A DNA stretch of 64,000 bases from Ligula intestinalis (Eukaryota; Platyhelminthes; Cestoda; Diphyllobothriidea; Diphyllobothriidae): assembly GCA_036362985.1 (NCBI GenBank), contig JAYGXS010000001.1, forward strand, positions 44,857,944 to 44,921,943, in the 5' to 3' direction. The translations under genes and the position numbers were made by a program. Within the stretch, counting starts at the first letter, position 1; every line of letters begins with the position of its first letter. The notes beneath the pieces are model-generated. The model was not told where the DNA came from, did not search any database, and saw only the letters and a list, made by a program, of their open reading frames with translations. Below are positions 55,116 through 64,000 of the stretch, piece after piece.

Positions 55116-56438
55116 TTACAGCATTGTAAACGAGGTCAAAATCAGTATCGGGATCCGGGGAGGGGTGGAATTAGGAGGTGAGGGTGTACTGGTTTGTGCA
55201 AGGACGAGACGTCGGTCGCGGGCGTAGAGTACACAGTTATGATCAGTGAGAAAATCTAGACCGAGAACAACCGGCCATGGGCTGGAGGGGGTAACTAAAA
55301 AATCGTGAACAACTTCAGAATCGCACAAAGAGAAGGGTATGGAAATAGAGCCTAAAATTGGGATCTGAGAGCCGTTAGTGGCCTGTATAGGGCGAGGCCG
55401 GGACAAGGGTTCTATGCGGCATCTAAAAGTGTGGGGGATGCTAGATGGAGTTACGAGGGAAACGCTAGCACCGGTATCAACTAACGCCTTGAAAGTGTGA
55501 TTGTAAATAAGGACGGAGACAATAAGAGCAGAAGTAAGGGAAGGTTCATCGAAGGTCAGAAGAATAGGGGACTTACAGGGTTGATTGTGGCCGCATCGAC
55601 GAGCATTGGGGCCGAGCGCCGCGCAGTAATGGCACCCAGGGTTGTGTTGTGGAAATCGTACGGGAAGGCCCGGTTTCGAGGGGGCGGCGCGGGGCGGCGG
55701 TGGCGGGCAGGTAGGTTGAGGAAGGGCCGGTGTGGGGTTGGCGGCTGGAGGGCGGTCAGAGGATGGCTGGAAGACCGGGGAGTTGTAATGATCAGTATAC
55801 TGGCGACAGCGCCGGATGGCGGTGGGAAGGTCGGGAGGAGATTCGATCAGGAAATGGTCCATGACTGTATGGTCACGGAGGCCAGTGGTGAAACGGTAGA
55901 GGATAAGGCGGTCCCGTGCTATTTTGGGAATATCGGGGTATTCCATCCGGGCATAACGGGTAAGTTCAAGTGCGAATTCAGCTGGGGATTGTTGGGGCTG
56001 CTGTTTCAGGCTGTTGAAGTACACGGCTGCGATGCCGGCGGACATTTGGTTATCGAAGAGAGAAAACAGGGTATCCTGGGCATCAGCGAAGGGTGTGGAT
56101 AAGGTAATACCAGAAGAAAGAGCCAATTCACAGGCGTCGCGATCAAGGAAGTTGAGGGTCTATCGAGTATGTTCGTCGGAGGGAATGTCAGCCAGGAAAA
56201 TATAAAATCGGGTGAGCCATTGCCTGAAGTTTTGGCCGGGCTGGAAGGTTTGGGGTACTAGAAGTGTGTTCGGGGTGTGGGGAGCAGCTGTGGGGGGTTG
56301 GGGGCGTGGAATGTAGGGTTGGGGAAATATAACTGGTGGCGAAAAGGGGCCGGCACCGGCTGCCACCAATGTAACGTCCGAGCGGGGCCAGCCAAACGGG
56401 TTGTTAGGAGCTGAAATTGGAATCAGTGGAGGTTGCAC
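55116..56438 (-). pseudogene. gag-pro: gag-protease of gypsy element 2
   Basis: 56,438-56,160 and 56,126-55,116 share one frame, broken only by a TAG near 56,160. Gag: FRQWLTRFYIFLADIPSDEH, YFNSLKQQPQQSPAEFALEL, YRFTTGLRDHTVMD. A zinc-knuckle-like CHYCAALGPNARRCGHNQPC follows, in which the expected His is Pro. Protease: FKALVDTGASVSLV and PVVLGLDFLTDHNC. The frame begins inside the 5' LTR (Met at 56,438) and reads through the primer site, so the real start is uncertain. Confidence 0.8.
56355..56369 (-). other. Primer-binding site of gypsy element 2
   Basis: Directly after the 5' LTR, the minus strand reads TTGGTGGCAGCCGGT. TGGTGGCAGC would pair with a tRNA ending GCTGCCACCA; I do not assign the tRNA. 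Confidence 0.5.
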
Positions 56439-56776
56439 GGGTTTGGGTCTTTCACAGAAGATGCTCCCTAAGAGATTATCGATCTCATCAAAAGGAGAAT
56501 TGTGATTATCTCCGAAAGAATCCCTGAGAAAATCCGAGAATGTTGAGAATGGATTAAAGTTTATTGTACGAATAACCGTGTAGAAAAATATAGATGATAA
56601 GGGTAGAAAAAACGTTAGACTTAACGTTTGGACGGAGAATGGGCCGAAGGATTAACAAAAAAATCCGCCGACGCAAGCACAACCGCGAGCCGTGACTTCT
56701 CCTACAAAACCAAAAATTGTTCCAGACAACCACGGAAACCCATTAAAACAAACGAGGGTCAGGGTGGTTCGTTACA
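56370..56776 (-). repeat. 5' LTR of gypsy element 2
   Basis: 407 bp, matching 51,682-52,088 over its full length. Confidence 0.9.
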
Positions 56777-56879
56777 CATCACACCGTTGTGTAAATGTGG
56801 CACAAGGGTTTCTACAAAAATTAAAGACCAAACAGCCTTACTTCCATCCGCTGCAAATGTATGGAAAAGGTACTTAAAC

Positions 56880-58035
56880 GAGAACGCATGTGCTTCTTAG
56901 AGCATCATAACCTACTATCGGATGCGTAGCATGGATTCTGTAGAGGCAAAGCCTGCGTGACGAACTTGCTCTATATGTTGGAACGTTGGACTTGGGCAGC
57001 TTATGAACGAAATCCGTGTCCTGTATTCTATATTGACTTCAATAAGACATTCGGTATTGTCCCACATCAACGACTCTTAAACAAACTCAGCTGAATATGT
57101 GTTAGAGGAAATCTCCTAAAGAGGATTCAAAGCTTCTTCGTGACCGCTCTCAAACCGTTCATGTCGGTGACCAGCAGTCGGCAGAGGTTGTGGTGGAAAA
57201 AGGTTTTCCCCATGGCTCTGTGTCTATGAACTGGATTTGATGTGGCTATTTTGTTGATAATATTGAGAATTGGGAGGGTCATCAGACATGCAGCTAGCGA
57301 AAATTACTTTCAGGCAAACCTAAACCAACTTCAAACTCAGTCGAAGGAATGGCTCTTGTCGTTAACTGAGGAGAGGTCCAGCATCCTACGCGTTGGCAGA
57401 ATCATATGATTTACTGTCTAAATGGCATCCAAATGCAAGAAGTGGACACGCAGAAATATTAAGGCTTGTGGAGCACAACGTCACTTAAGCCCCCACTTCA
57501 CTGTGCAAAAGTAGCCAAGTCTACGATGTCTAGCCTCTACCTTTACAAACGGCTTTCTTCGCCTTTGTTAAGACTGTTTCGCTAAGATCTTCGGAAGACT
57601 TGTGCGGCAAAAACTGGAGTTTGCTATCCAAGCCTAGAGACCCTGGACCGCGAAAGACGTCGATTCCCTCAAAATGGTTTAAAGGTGTCCAACAACACTT
57701 GTGACCGGACAGGACTCATTTCCCTACGAAACATGCTTATCTTATCTTCACACCTTTTCTTTAAATTAATGGCAATTATGTGGCGACCTGATACAAACAC
57801 TTCGTATAATGTGTGGTCAGGAAAATTGCTTTCTATCTGGTGAATTCTTCGATTTAGCAACTACTACGAACTTAAGAGTTCATCCAATAAAATTAAATGT
57901 AACTGGAACCAGACCGGACACACGAAGGCTCTTTTGATGGAGTGGTTGAAACTTGGCGTACTCTGCCCCTGGATGTTGCTATTTCCGCTTCCGTTGAAGT
58001 CTTTAAGAGAAAACTAGATTGCTATAGTGTGTGTG
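56880..58035 (+). mobile_element. CR1-like RT remnant
   Basis: Plus-strand frames read EHHNLLSDA (stop) HGFCRGKACVTNLLYMLERW, then FYIDFNKTFGIVPHQRLLNK, then a degraded VPQGSVLGPL block, and near 58,000 LPLDVAISASVEVFKRKLDC. These are RT motifs and the terminal 'LP..VV.A.SV..FK..LD' of CR1-type elements. Many stops; the catalytic YADD region is not recognisable. Confidence 0.7.
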
Positions 58036-60014
58036 TTTGACCATCGGTTTCGATTAAGTCCATTAAGTGAACCGACAGGTTGGTACAGTAGGTGACGGCC
58101 TCATGGGTTATTTTTAAGTGATAGAGGACGTAGTTAGCGGCTCCGCACTCTTCACCTTCTCCCACGAGTCTCCAAGAGACTAGATGGGTCAGGCGTGGGC
58201 TGCTGTATCAAATGCAAGCCAATACACCCCCTAACCTAGTCTTAAGTGACAGTAGCCTTTTGCGCTGGTACTACTGTACTATCGATCCTCACTCACCCAT
58301 AGTAGGTGTGAACATATGCCCAAGGAGGCCGAGACTGACACATCTACTACTGCGTCTATTACAACTGGCTAACGATGTAGCCGAATCTCAGAATCAGTAC
58401 TATCTGTGACGCTACAATTTGTCAGAAGTGACGCTGGTTTGAGTAAGTTCTGGGGCACATACCCCTTTGTCTCAACAAGGAGTGTGACTCTGGGTTAGAA
58501 CTATTTCGTGTAAGCACATGCGTTGACCCTGAGCAGAAGAGCGTTTGCCTTAGTTTCCGCCCTCTCAACTCTATCCATAAGGCTGTGTCATCTAAGATAC
58601 TAAGATACTGCTGCTTTAGGTACGTGCCTATACTACGAGTGCTAGTTTCTATTACTCATGTATGGTAAGGCCAGTAGATAGTATACTATAAGTATTTCTT
58701 GTGTGTGCTTTTCAAGAATTCGCACCCAATATGCACTCGCAATCTGTGTGAGGTAATAGTGGTTAGCATTTGGATAATAATAGGGTGTTTGTAAAGTAAT
58801 GTACAAGTCCTACCATCACTTATGTCATGCAGTTTGCCGTCTATAGCCCAACTACAGACCGTCCACAGTATCCATTTATAGCTTGGACTTTTCAGAACCC
58901 CTGCTCTCATCCCGTTGATCCCAGCACGTTATGAGAATGAGGGTTTAGGGTATTCCGAGTAGAAACCCAATTCCAGTGACTTTCAAACCAGAGTGCTGGA
59001 AACCAAGGCTGATACTGCTACTGATATTGATCATACTACTAATTCGGGGTGCAGCTGGGTGGTAGCATTTTTGATACTATTTTGACTGCATGAAGTTATA
59101 GCCAGCTAGACTTTAAAGTGAGCTAGCCTTGAATTTGGTGTAACTAATAAGGCAATTTAACTGCTGCTGTCACATTTTACAAAGTTTGGACCAGGATACT
59201 ACTGCTAGAGGTAATATGCCACTGTTAAGAGTGTTAATTCTAGTAATCATAGTTGGGTAGTAATATATTCTTAAATTTGTATCGATAGTTGACATGACAG
59301 TCTAAGCCAGTGCAGCAGAAATAAGGAAATATTAGTGATGCTGGTAGCAATAGTGATGGTAATAATTCCTATAAAAGTATTCAAAGTTCAGTAGTAAGAC
59401 ATGGAGGTATGAGCTTACCACGATACAAGTACGGTACTAGAGAACTACAGTGTTGCTGAGATTGCAATAGGCTAAAGGTTTGACTAGGCTTTGAGGACTA
59501 TATTGTACTATCAGAGCTTAGGAAATCTAGCTGAGAGACTTGAATGCGTACGCTAAGAGGTACATGTGTGTATAAACTGTATAATGAAGTTACAACCAGC
59601 TTGATGATAATTATGTGTATTTAATAAAGCAAATTTACTGCTGTGGTTATGACAGCTAGACTATACTAAAAGAATTAAAGAAAAGCAAGGTTACGCGCAT
59701 CCTATGCTTCATGCGGGCACATGTTTCCGCGTCTTAATCTGGTGATTGTGTGAGCCATTCGTGTTGTCTTGAGAGCATGCGTCTTCTGTGAGAGTTTTCA
59801 GATCAGCAGATTTAGGCAGGGTGATTTGGCCGGACATCTAACAGATTTGGTTGTCTTACGAGCTATGTAATCGATTACATCGAACGAGCGCCCTGATTGG
59901 GTTTTGAATGGTCAATGACTGCCAGATTTGTAGGTTAGCGAGTGCGCCCACTTAAAGGCCCCTAGACTCCTTTAACACGTTGATCGTGCTTGTTTGGTTT
60001 TCCAAATGTAAGGT
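58036..60014. other. No recognised gene
   Basis: AT-rich to mixed sequence with short frames; no repeat shared with elsewhere in the window recognised. Confidence 0.45.
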
Positions 60015-60210
60015 CAATGAAAAAATAAGGTTTATTTGTAAAGCACATCTTCGGCGCCGTCAAAAACCCCGGAAGCCAGGAAAAAACCTAACCCAAAACC
60101 CTTCTTTCGCAGTGACTATTGCATTTGTTTTGGTCTTTTGCTTGGCCAATAGTGTGCGAAATAAGGAGTTTGTTCTAAGTTAAAAAAGGCATGTTGAGAG
60201 GAGGTATGAG
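60015..60210 (-). repeat. Conserved foldback block in non-LTR 3' region, copy 2
   Basis: Diverged copy of 47,685-47,885 with the same order of blocks (GGCGCCGTCAAAAACCCCGG against GGCGCCTTCCAACACCTCGA; then GGAAAAAACCTAA in both). Arms at about 60,079-60,121 and 60,146-60,190. It directly follows the truncated RT on the minus strand. Confidence 0.65.
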
Positions 60211-61530
60211 ATTTACATCCGTCAGATGGTCTAACATTTGGTTATAAATTATTTTTTCTAAGATTTTTGCTAAAACCGATGTTCGGTGAACACCACGATA
60301 ATTTTGGGCATTGGAACGATTTCCGTTTTTGCAAATTGGGGTGATATATGATTTTTTCCATATTTCTGGATAAGTACCATTTGACTGCAGTAACGAGAAA
60401 AGGTTAGACAGAAGTATTGGGGCATATTTCATATGTATCAGTATGCAAGGAGGGATTCTATCCGTTCCATATGATGTGGAATTGGACAGTTGGCGGATAG
60501 CTTTCTCTACAGTTTCTTCGTTAAACAATATCTCTTTTAATACTAGTGCCGTCATTTCTGTTGGTTGGGGGATTGGTTCTTTTTCGACTGAATAGTTGGT
60601 TGAGAAATACTCGTTAAAAAGATTTGCTATTTGGTTGTCATTTGTTATTACTATTCCTTGGTCATCAAGCATGATTTGGGGGCCTTGTCTTTGATGATTA
60701 TTTATTTGTTTCCTGAAAATTTGGGCTGTCCCTTATAGGGACTCGATTGCTCGATGTTCTGCTGCTATTGTTTTATTTGTTTCAATGTTCTGGGCTAACT
60801 CGTGAATCTCTGTAATGCGTCTGAGCGTAGATTGATAACTGATACATGGGTCGTGGAGTTGTTTTTTAAGTTTTTTTAGCCGTTTGGAAAGGAAGTTTGG
60901 GATAAGTGATTTCTTACATGGGGATCTCTTGTCAATTAGGGTATCTCGAATTAAATTAAGGGTGGCATATAACATGTTAACAGCTTCTACAGGGGATGTT
61001 GTTAGGAGGAAAGAGCTCCAATCCAATGACCTAATGTAGTTATTCATAGATTAAATGTGAAGATTTTTGGGGTTTATAGAAGTGTAACTAGGATCAGATC
61101 TTATTTTAATGTTAAGAGGGAGCACTGCTATTATTGTCTGATGATCACTATCAAAGGTTAAGCTGTCGTAGTGCGTATATAAGGGCCAGATATCATTGGT
61201 GAGAATAACATCGAGTATATTGTTTCCTCTGGTTGGTTTGTTTATTATTTGCGTCCAGTTATAAAAGACAATTGACGATAATAATTCATCATGTCTGGAT
61301 GGGGCTGATAGTTCTGTCCAGTTTATTTCTGGACGGTTTAAGTCTCCTGCACTTATCTTATATTCGGTTTGGATATTTGATAGAATATATAGTAGATTTA
61401 TAAGGCCCGTGTCATCATTACTACCCTTGTAGCAATGGTCTAGTTTGAATGTGGTTAACCCCCAGATAGCTAGCTTGGCGTAACTTTTGTTCAGTAGGGG
61501 TGCATCTTGCTCGAGAAATTAGCTAAGCTG
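60196..61530 (-). mobile_element. CR1/Jockey-type non-LTR element, internal fragment
   Basis: The minus strand from about 61,440 reads ISAGDLNRPEINWTELSAPS, NNILDVILTND and FDSDHQTIIAVLPL (endonuclease C-terminus with the SDH motif). A linker frame follows (60,733-61,047: LDWSSFLLTTSPVEAVNMLY), then the RT start (60,175-60,672: SNSTSYGTDRIPPCILIHMK, WKKSYITPICKNGNRSNAQN). The RT is cut after LDHLTDVNLIPP, before the catalytic YADD, and joins the foldback block. A stop separates linker and RT. Inactive. Confidence 0.8.
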
Positions 61531-61540
61531 GATGAGAAAA

Positions 61541-61865
61541 CAAGCATCCAATATTTTGCAATAAGCATATAAGGTGGGAACACGAGCCTACGATCGTCCT
61601 CCTTTTCGCCCGAGATGCATGTGTAGTACACCCGGCTATTTTCCTTTCACTAGTTGTGTCTAGTTCGTCATTCCTCCACCGTGTGGGAGGCACAAATCAG
61701 CAGGTGTGTGCAGATTTGCCATTTGAGGGCAGTTGTGCGGTTATCCCGAGCGGGTTGTCTGTTTGGAAGCTGTTAGCGCGTTTTTGACGGCTATTGCCGA
61801 TCGGGCACTGTGATTGGCTTGCGAGAGGCCAATGGCTATCCCCTTTGCAGACGAGCCTGTGTCCG
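61541..61865. repeat. Duplicated ~320-bp repeat, unit 1
   Basis: From GCATCCAATATT to GATTGGCTTGCGAGAGGCCA, then ATGGCTATCCCCTTTGCAG. The second unit starts about 427 bases downstream. It ends with a small ATTGGC / GCCAAT hairpin. Confidence 0.75.
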
Positions 61866-61967
61866 AGTAGGTGCTAGAATTCTAAATGGAGACCCCTCTT
61901 AGTCTAGATGTTAGCGCAGTAGGTTAACAAAGTGTCTCCCATATTGTTGTAATACCTGGTGAGAAAG

Positions 61968-62290
61968 CAATCATCCAATATTACACTATAACCATATCAG
62001 ATGGGAATATGTGCTTACCATCGCCCGTTTGTTTGCCATAGATGACTAGGTAAGAAACACGTGTTTTCCTTTCGGCATTTTTGTCGAGTACGCCCAACGC
62101 GTGCGGAGGAAGGTAGGTCAGCTGATACGTGCAGATCTGGCATTGTGATGGCAATTGTGTGACTATCCCGAGCGGGGTCTCCGTTGGCTAGCTGTCAGCG
62201 CGTTTTGACGACTACTGTCGATCGAGCGCTATGATTGGCTTGCGAGAGGCCAATGGCTATCCCTTTTGCAGGTGAGCATGTGTCCGACTA
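61968..62290. repeat. Duplicated ~320-bp repeat, unit 2
   Basis: Same order of blocks as unit 1 (ATCCCGAGCGGGG, TGTCAGCGCGTTTTGACG, GATTGGCTTGCGAGAGGCCA), with moderate divergence. Non-coding. Confidence 0.75.
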
Positions 62291-63271
62291 AACGCGTAGG
62301 CGCCTTAATTTCGATCGTAAACATCAACCTACTTTGCGTGATGGTGTTACAGTCGCTTAAAATAACACCCCTAAAATCTTCACCAGCGAGATCGTCATCA
62401 TCATCACGTTCGGCATTTATGGTTTTGGGTCCCTGTTTAACACCATCGAAGTAATTTAACTAGATTGAGATTTAATTAGGCTTATTGTTATGTTTAGCTG
62501 CTAAGAAGTACCCGCAAGATCTGCAGTGAGCTGAAGATTATAAACTATGATAATGGGAAAAGTCCAAACTAATATAGCTGAGCAACCATGAAACAAGAGA
62601 ATCAACTGCATATGCTAATGTATGCACTAGCGTCTCAACTAAGTAATGAGTTATTAGCCAAGCAGCTTGGAACAGAGCGGGGTAAGGAATCTTCTTTTTT
62701 AAGCTTTAATTTACCTAGCGCAGGAATCTAAATCGTAAACTCAGCTAGGAGGACCAGACTGAACTAGAATAGAGCTATTCAAGATCTAAGTTAAGATACG
62801 CCTACTGCATCATTTAACCTACCCTTGTGGCTAGCAGTAAGTAGTGAGAGCACAGCGAGATAGGTAGGTTATTTGGTGCATTAACTTCGGTGTTGTGTAT
62901 GGGGAAACGTGACCTTTATTTTTTTGACTCGTACCCCGAGTAATTTTTGCCGCATCTTGATCTGGCCCATTTTTTTCTCACGCGCGAAGCTCGCGCGAGT
63001 CGTTTAGGGGGCACAATGTGGTTAGTTCGGTAAAATAATCACTCAATAGCATGCTCCAGTAGTAGCACCGTCCGGCGAGCGCTTACATTTCTAGTGGTAA
63101 CGATGCATTTAAGATGCTGAGAGTAAGCCACGTCCATTACCATGACCTGGCTGCTAGCCCACAAGTCATCTGAATAATATTTGCCGCACAAGACTTGGTG
63201 TATTTTATATTGCCCAGCAGCTGCTACTGCTCTAGATTACTGAAGTATCCTATCGAGCTTATCTTTAGATA
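62291..63271. other. No gene seen
   Basis: No recognised frame or repeat. Confidence 0.45.
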
Positions 63272-63404
63272 TTATAGATTGACTGTGTAAAGAGTTTTAA
63301 GTATTGCAGATAGGAAGAATATAGCGTGAGACTTAACTCTTTCATCTTGACCTGAGCGGGGAGGAATAGCTTGCCTTTGGGCCTTCGTGGTGGAAGCCGT
63401 TTCC

Positions 63405-63995
63405 TCATATCGGGAAAGGCGAGGCGGTGATCGATCCATCCATCGGCCAGCTGGTGGAGGAGGTTGGTTGCGTGATCTGTATGATAGAAGAGTGTGACGC
63501 GACGGAGGGAGTAGGCAGATTTGTGCTTGTACGCGAGCTGGTTGGAGGGGCTTGTGTGTTGGCACCGTTCGTGTGTTGGGTAGGGCTCCTTCGGGCCGCC
63601 CTTTTAAACTTTGCGGTAGCGATCCTAGTGGTCTCATAGGTAGCTATGTTACTTTTTACTGTAGGTCGCCAAGCAGGTCGGTCCTGCGCGAGTTGTTCCC
63701 AGGTCTTTGTGTTGATTTTAAGGCACTTCATAGAGTTTCTCAGAGTGGCCTTGTAGCGCTTCTTTTGTCCTCCCTGCAGGCGAGCCCCCTCAGCGACGTC
63801 CCCGTAAAGCAATCGCTTTGGTAGTCTTTTGTCGTCCATCCACGCCAGATGGCCGCTCCAGCACAGCTGTCTCTGCAGCAGCATGGCGTGGATGCTGAAG
63901 GTTTTAGCCCTCTCCAGCACTTCTGTGTCCGGAATCCTGTCCTGCCATCGAAACTTTAGTATTCTGCGGGTACAGCTCAGGTAGAAATGGTTCAA
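63405..63995 (-). mobile_element. RTE-like non-LTR retrotransposon C-terminus, runs off the window
   Basis: 196 open codons: [80 protein letters not shown] and [19 protein letters not shown]. This is the conserved C-terminal region after the RT in RTE-like elements ('LRRIL...WQD.I.D.EVL......S....L...QLRW.GH..RM...RLPK...YG.L..G.R..GGQ..R+KD'). It probably belongs to the same family as the endonuclease remnant at 33.5 kb. The usual C-terminal zinc finger is not visible. The RT would lie beyond the right edge. Confidence 0.8.
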
Positions 63996-64000
63996 CTTTT

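Larger units (their letters stand above)
51682..56776 (-). mobile_element. Ty3/gypsy LTR retrotransposon 2 (full length, few inactivating changes)
   Basis: Two 407-bp LTRs in direct orientation (51,682-52,088 and 56,370-56,776), both starting TGTAACG and ending CGTTACA. On the minus strand the order is gag, protease, RT, RNase H, integrase. A purine tract (AGGAGGGGGGCTA) precedes the 3' LTR. The LTRs differ at few positions, so the insertion is recent compared with element 1. Defects: one stop in gag, frameshifts around a G-homopolymer (about 54,904) and after the RT, and two TGA codons in the integrase zinc-finger region. No target-site duplication seen. Confidence 0.9.

Noticed and set aside
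55497..56102. 201-codon plus-strand frame as a gene
   Set aside because: It is the antisense shadow of gypsy element 2 gag-protease; the minus strand carries the protease DTG and Gag motifs.
1..64000. Defence system, CRISPR array or biosynthetic cluster
   Set aside because: No direct-repeat array with spacers, no cas-like or clustered enzyme frames; the gene structure is eukaryotic and dominated by retroelements.

Overview
This window looks like repeat-dense nuclear DNA from a parasitic flatworm. A diphyllobothriid-type tapeworm is my best guess, not a proven assignment. The reasons are: a recognisable animal gene split by introns of only 30-36 bp; a Ty3/gypsy element with the CHCC Gag motif and tRNA-Trp-like primer site known from the flatworm CsRn1 group; many Penelope-like elements (PLEs), some with hammerhead ribozymes; and non-LTR elements of types common in flatworms. 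There is no bacterial gene organisation, rRNA, CRISPR or operon.

Layout. Bases 1-33,500 are mostly AT-leaning non-coding DNA with dispersed repeats: three copies of a roughly 560-bp element with long terminal inverted repeats (1.5, 17.8 and 29.7 kb), several PLE fragments (3.4, 13.7, 16, 20 and 26.4-27.6 kb), three copies of a tRNA-derived SINE (9.6, 12.7 and 12.9 kb), and a roughly 220-bp dispersed repeat (8.7 and 24.2 kb). Two host-like coding traces lie here: a broken EF-hand (calaxin-like) gene at 21.5-22.1 kb and a possible leucine-rich-repeat exon at 25.3 kb. A 100-N assembly gap lies inside a PLE at 20.1 kb.

From 33.5 kb: an RTE-like endonuclease remnant; then the one clearly intact host gene, a TMED2/p24 cargo receptor on the minus strand (35,930-36,630, four exons), with a perfect 24-bp hairpin just upstream of its start; then a complete but inactivated CsRn1-like LTR retrotransposon (36.9-42.2 kb) and a second, gutted relative (42.8-44.7 kb) broken up by non-LTR fragments.

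From 46 to 64 kb the window is nearly all retroelements: a non-LTR element with an 834-codon open frame (minus, 48.1-50.6 kb), the 3' end of another on the plus strand abutting it, a second gypsy element (minus, 51.7-56.8 kb) with two 407-bp LTRs, CR1-like remnants, another minus-strand non-LTR element (60.2-61.5 kb), a 320-bp duplicated repeat, and an RTE-like C-terminus running off the right edge.

What works together: only TMED2 is a cell-function gene. The rest is interacting mobile DNA, with autonomous elements, broken copies and short non-autonomous passengers. The most informative structures are the two PLE insertions (20.0-20.6 kb and 26.4-27.6 kb). Each has an exact 11-12 bp target-site duplication and an inverted partial copy of its own terminal region at the 5' side, and the second carries canonical hammerhead ribozymes.
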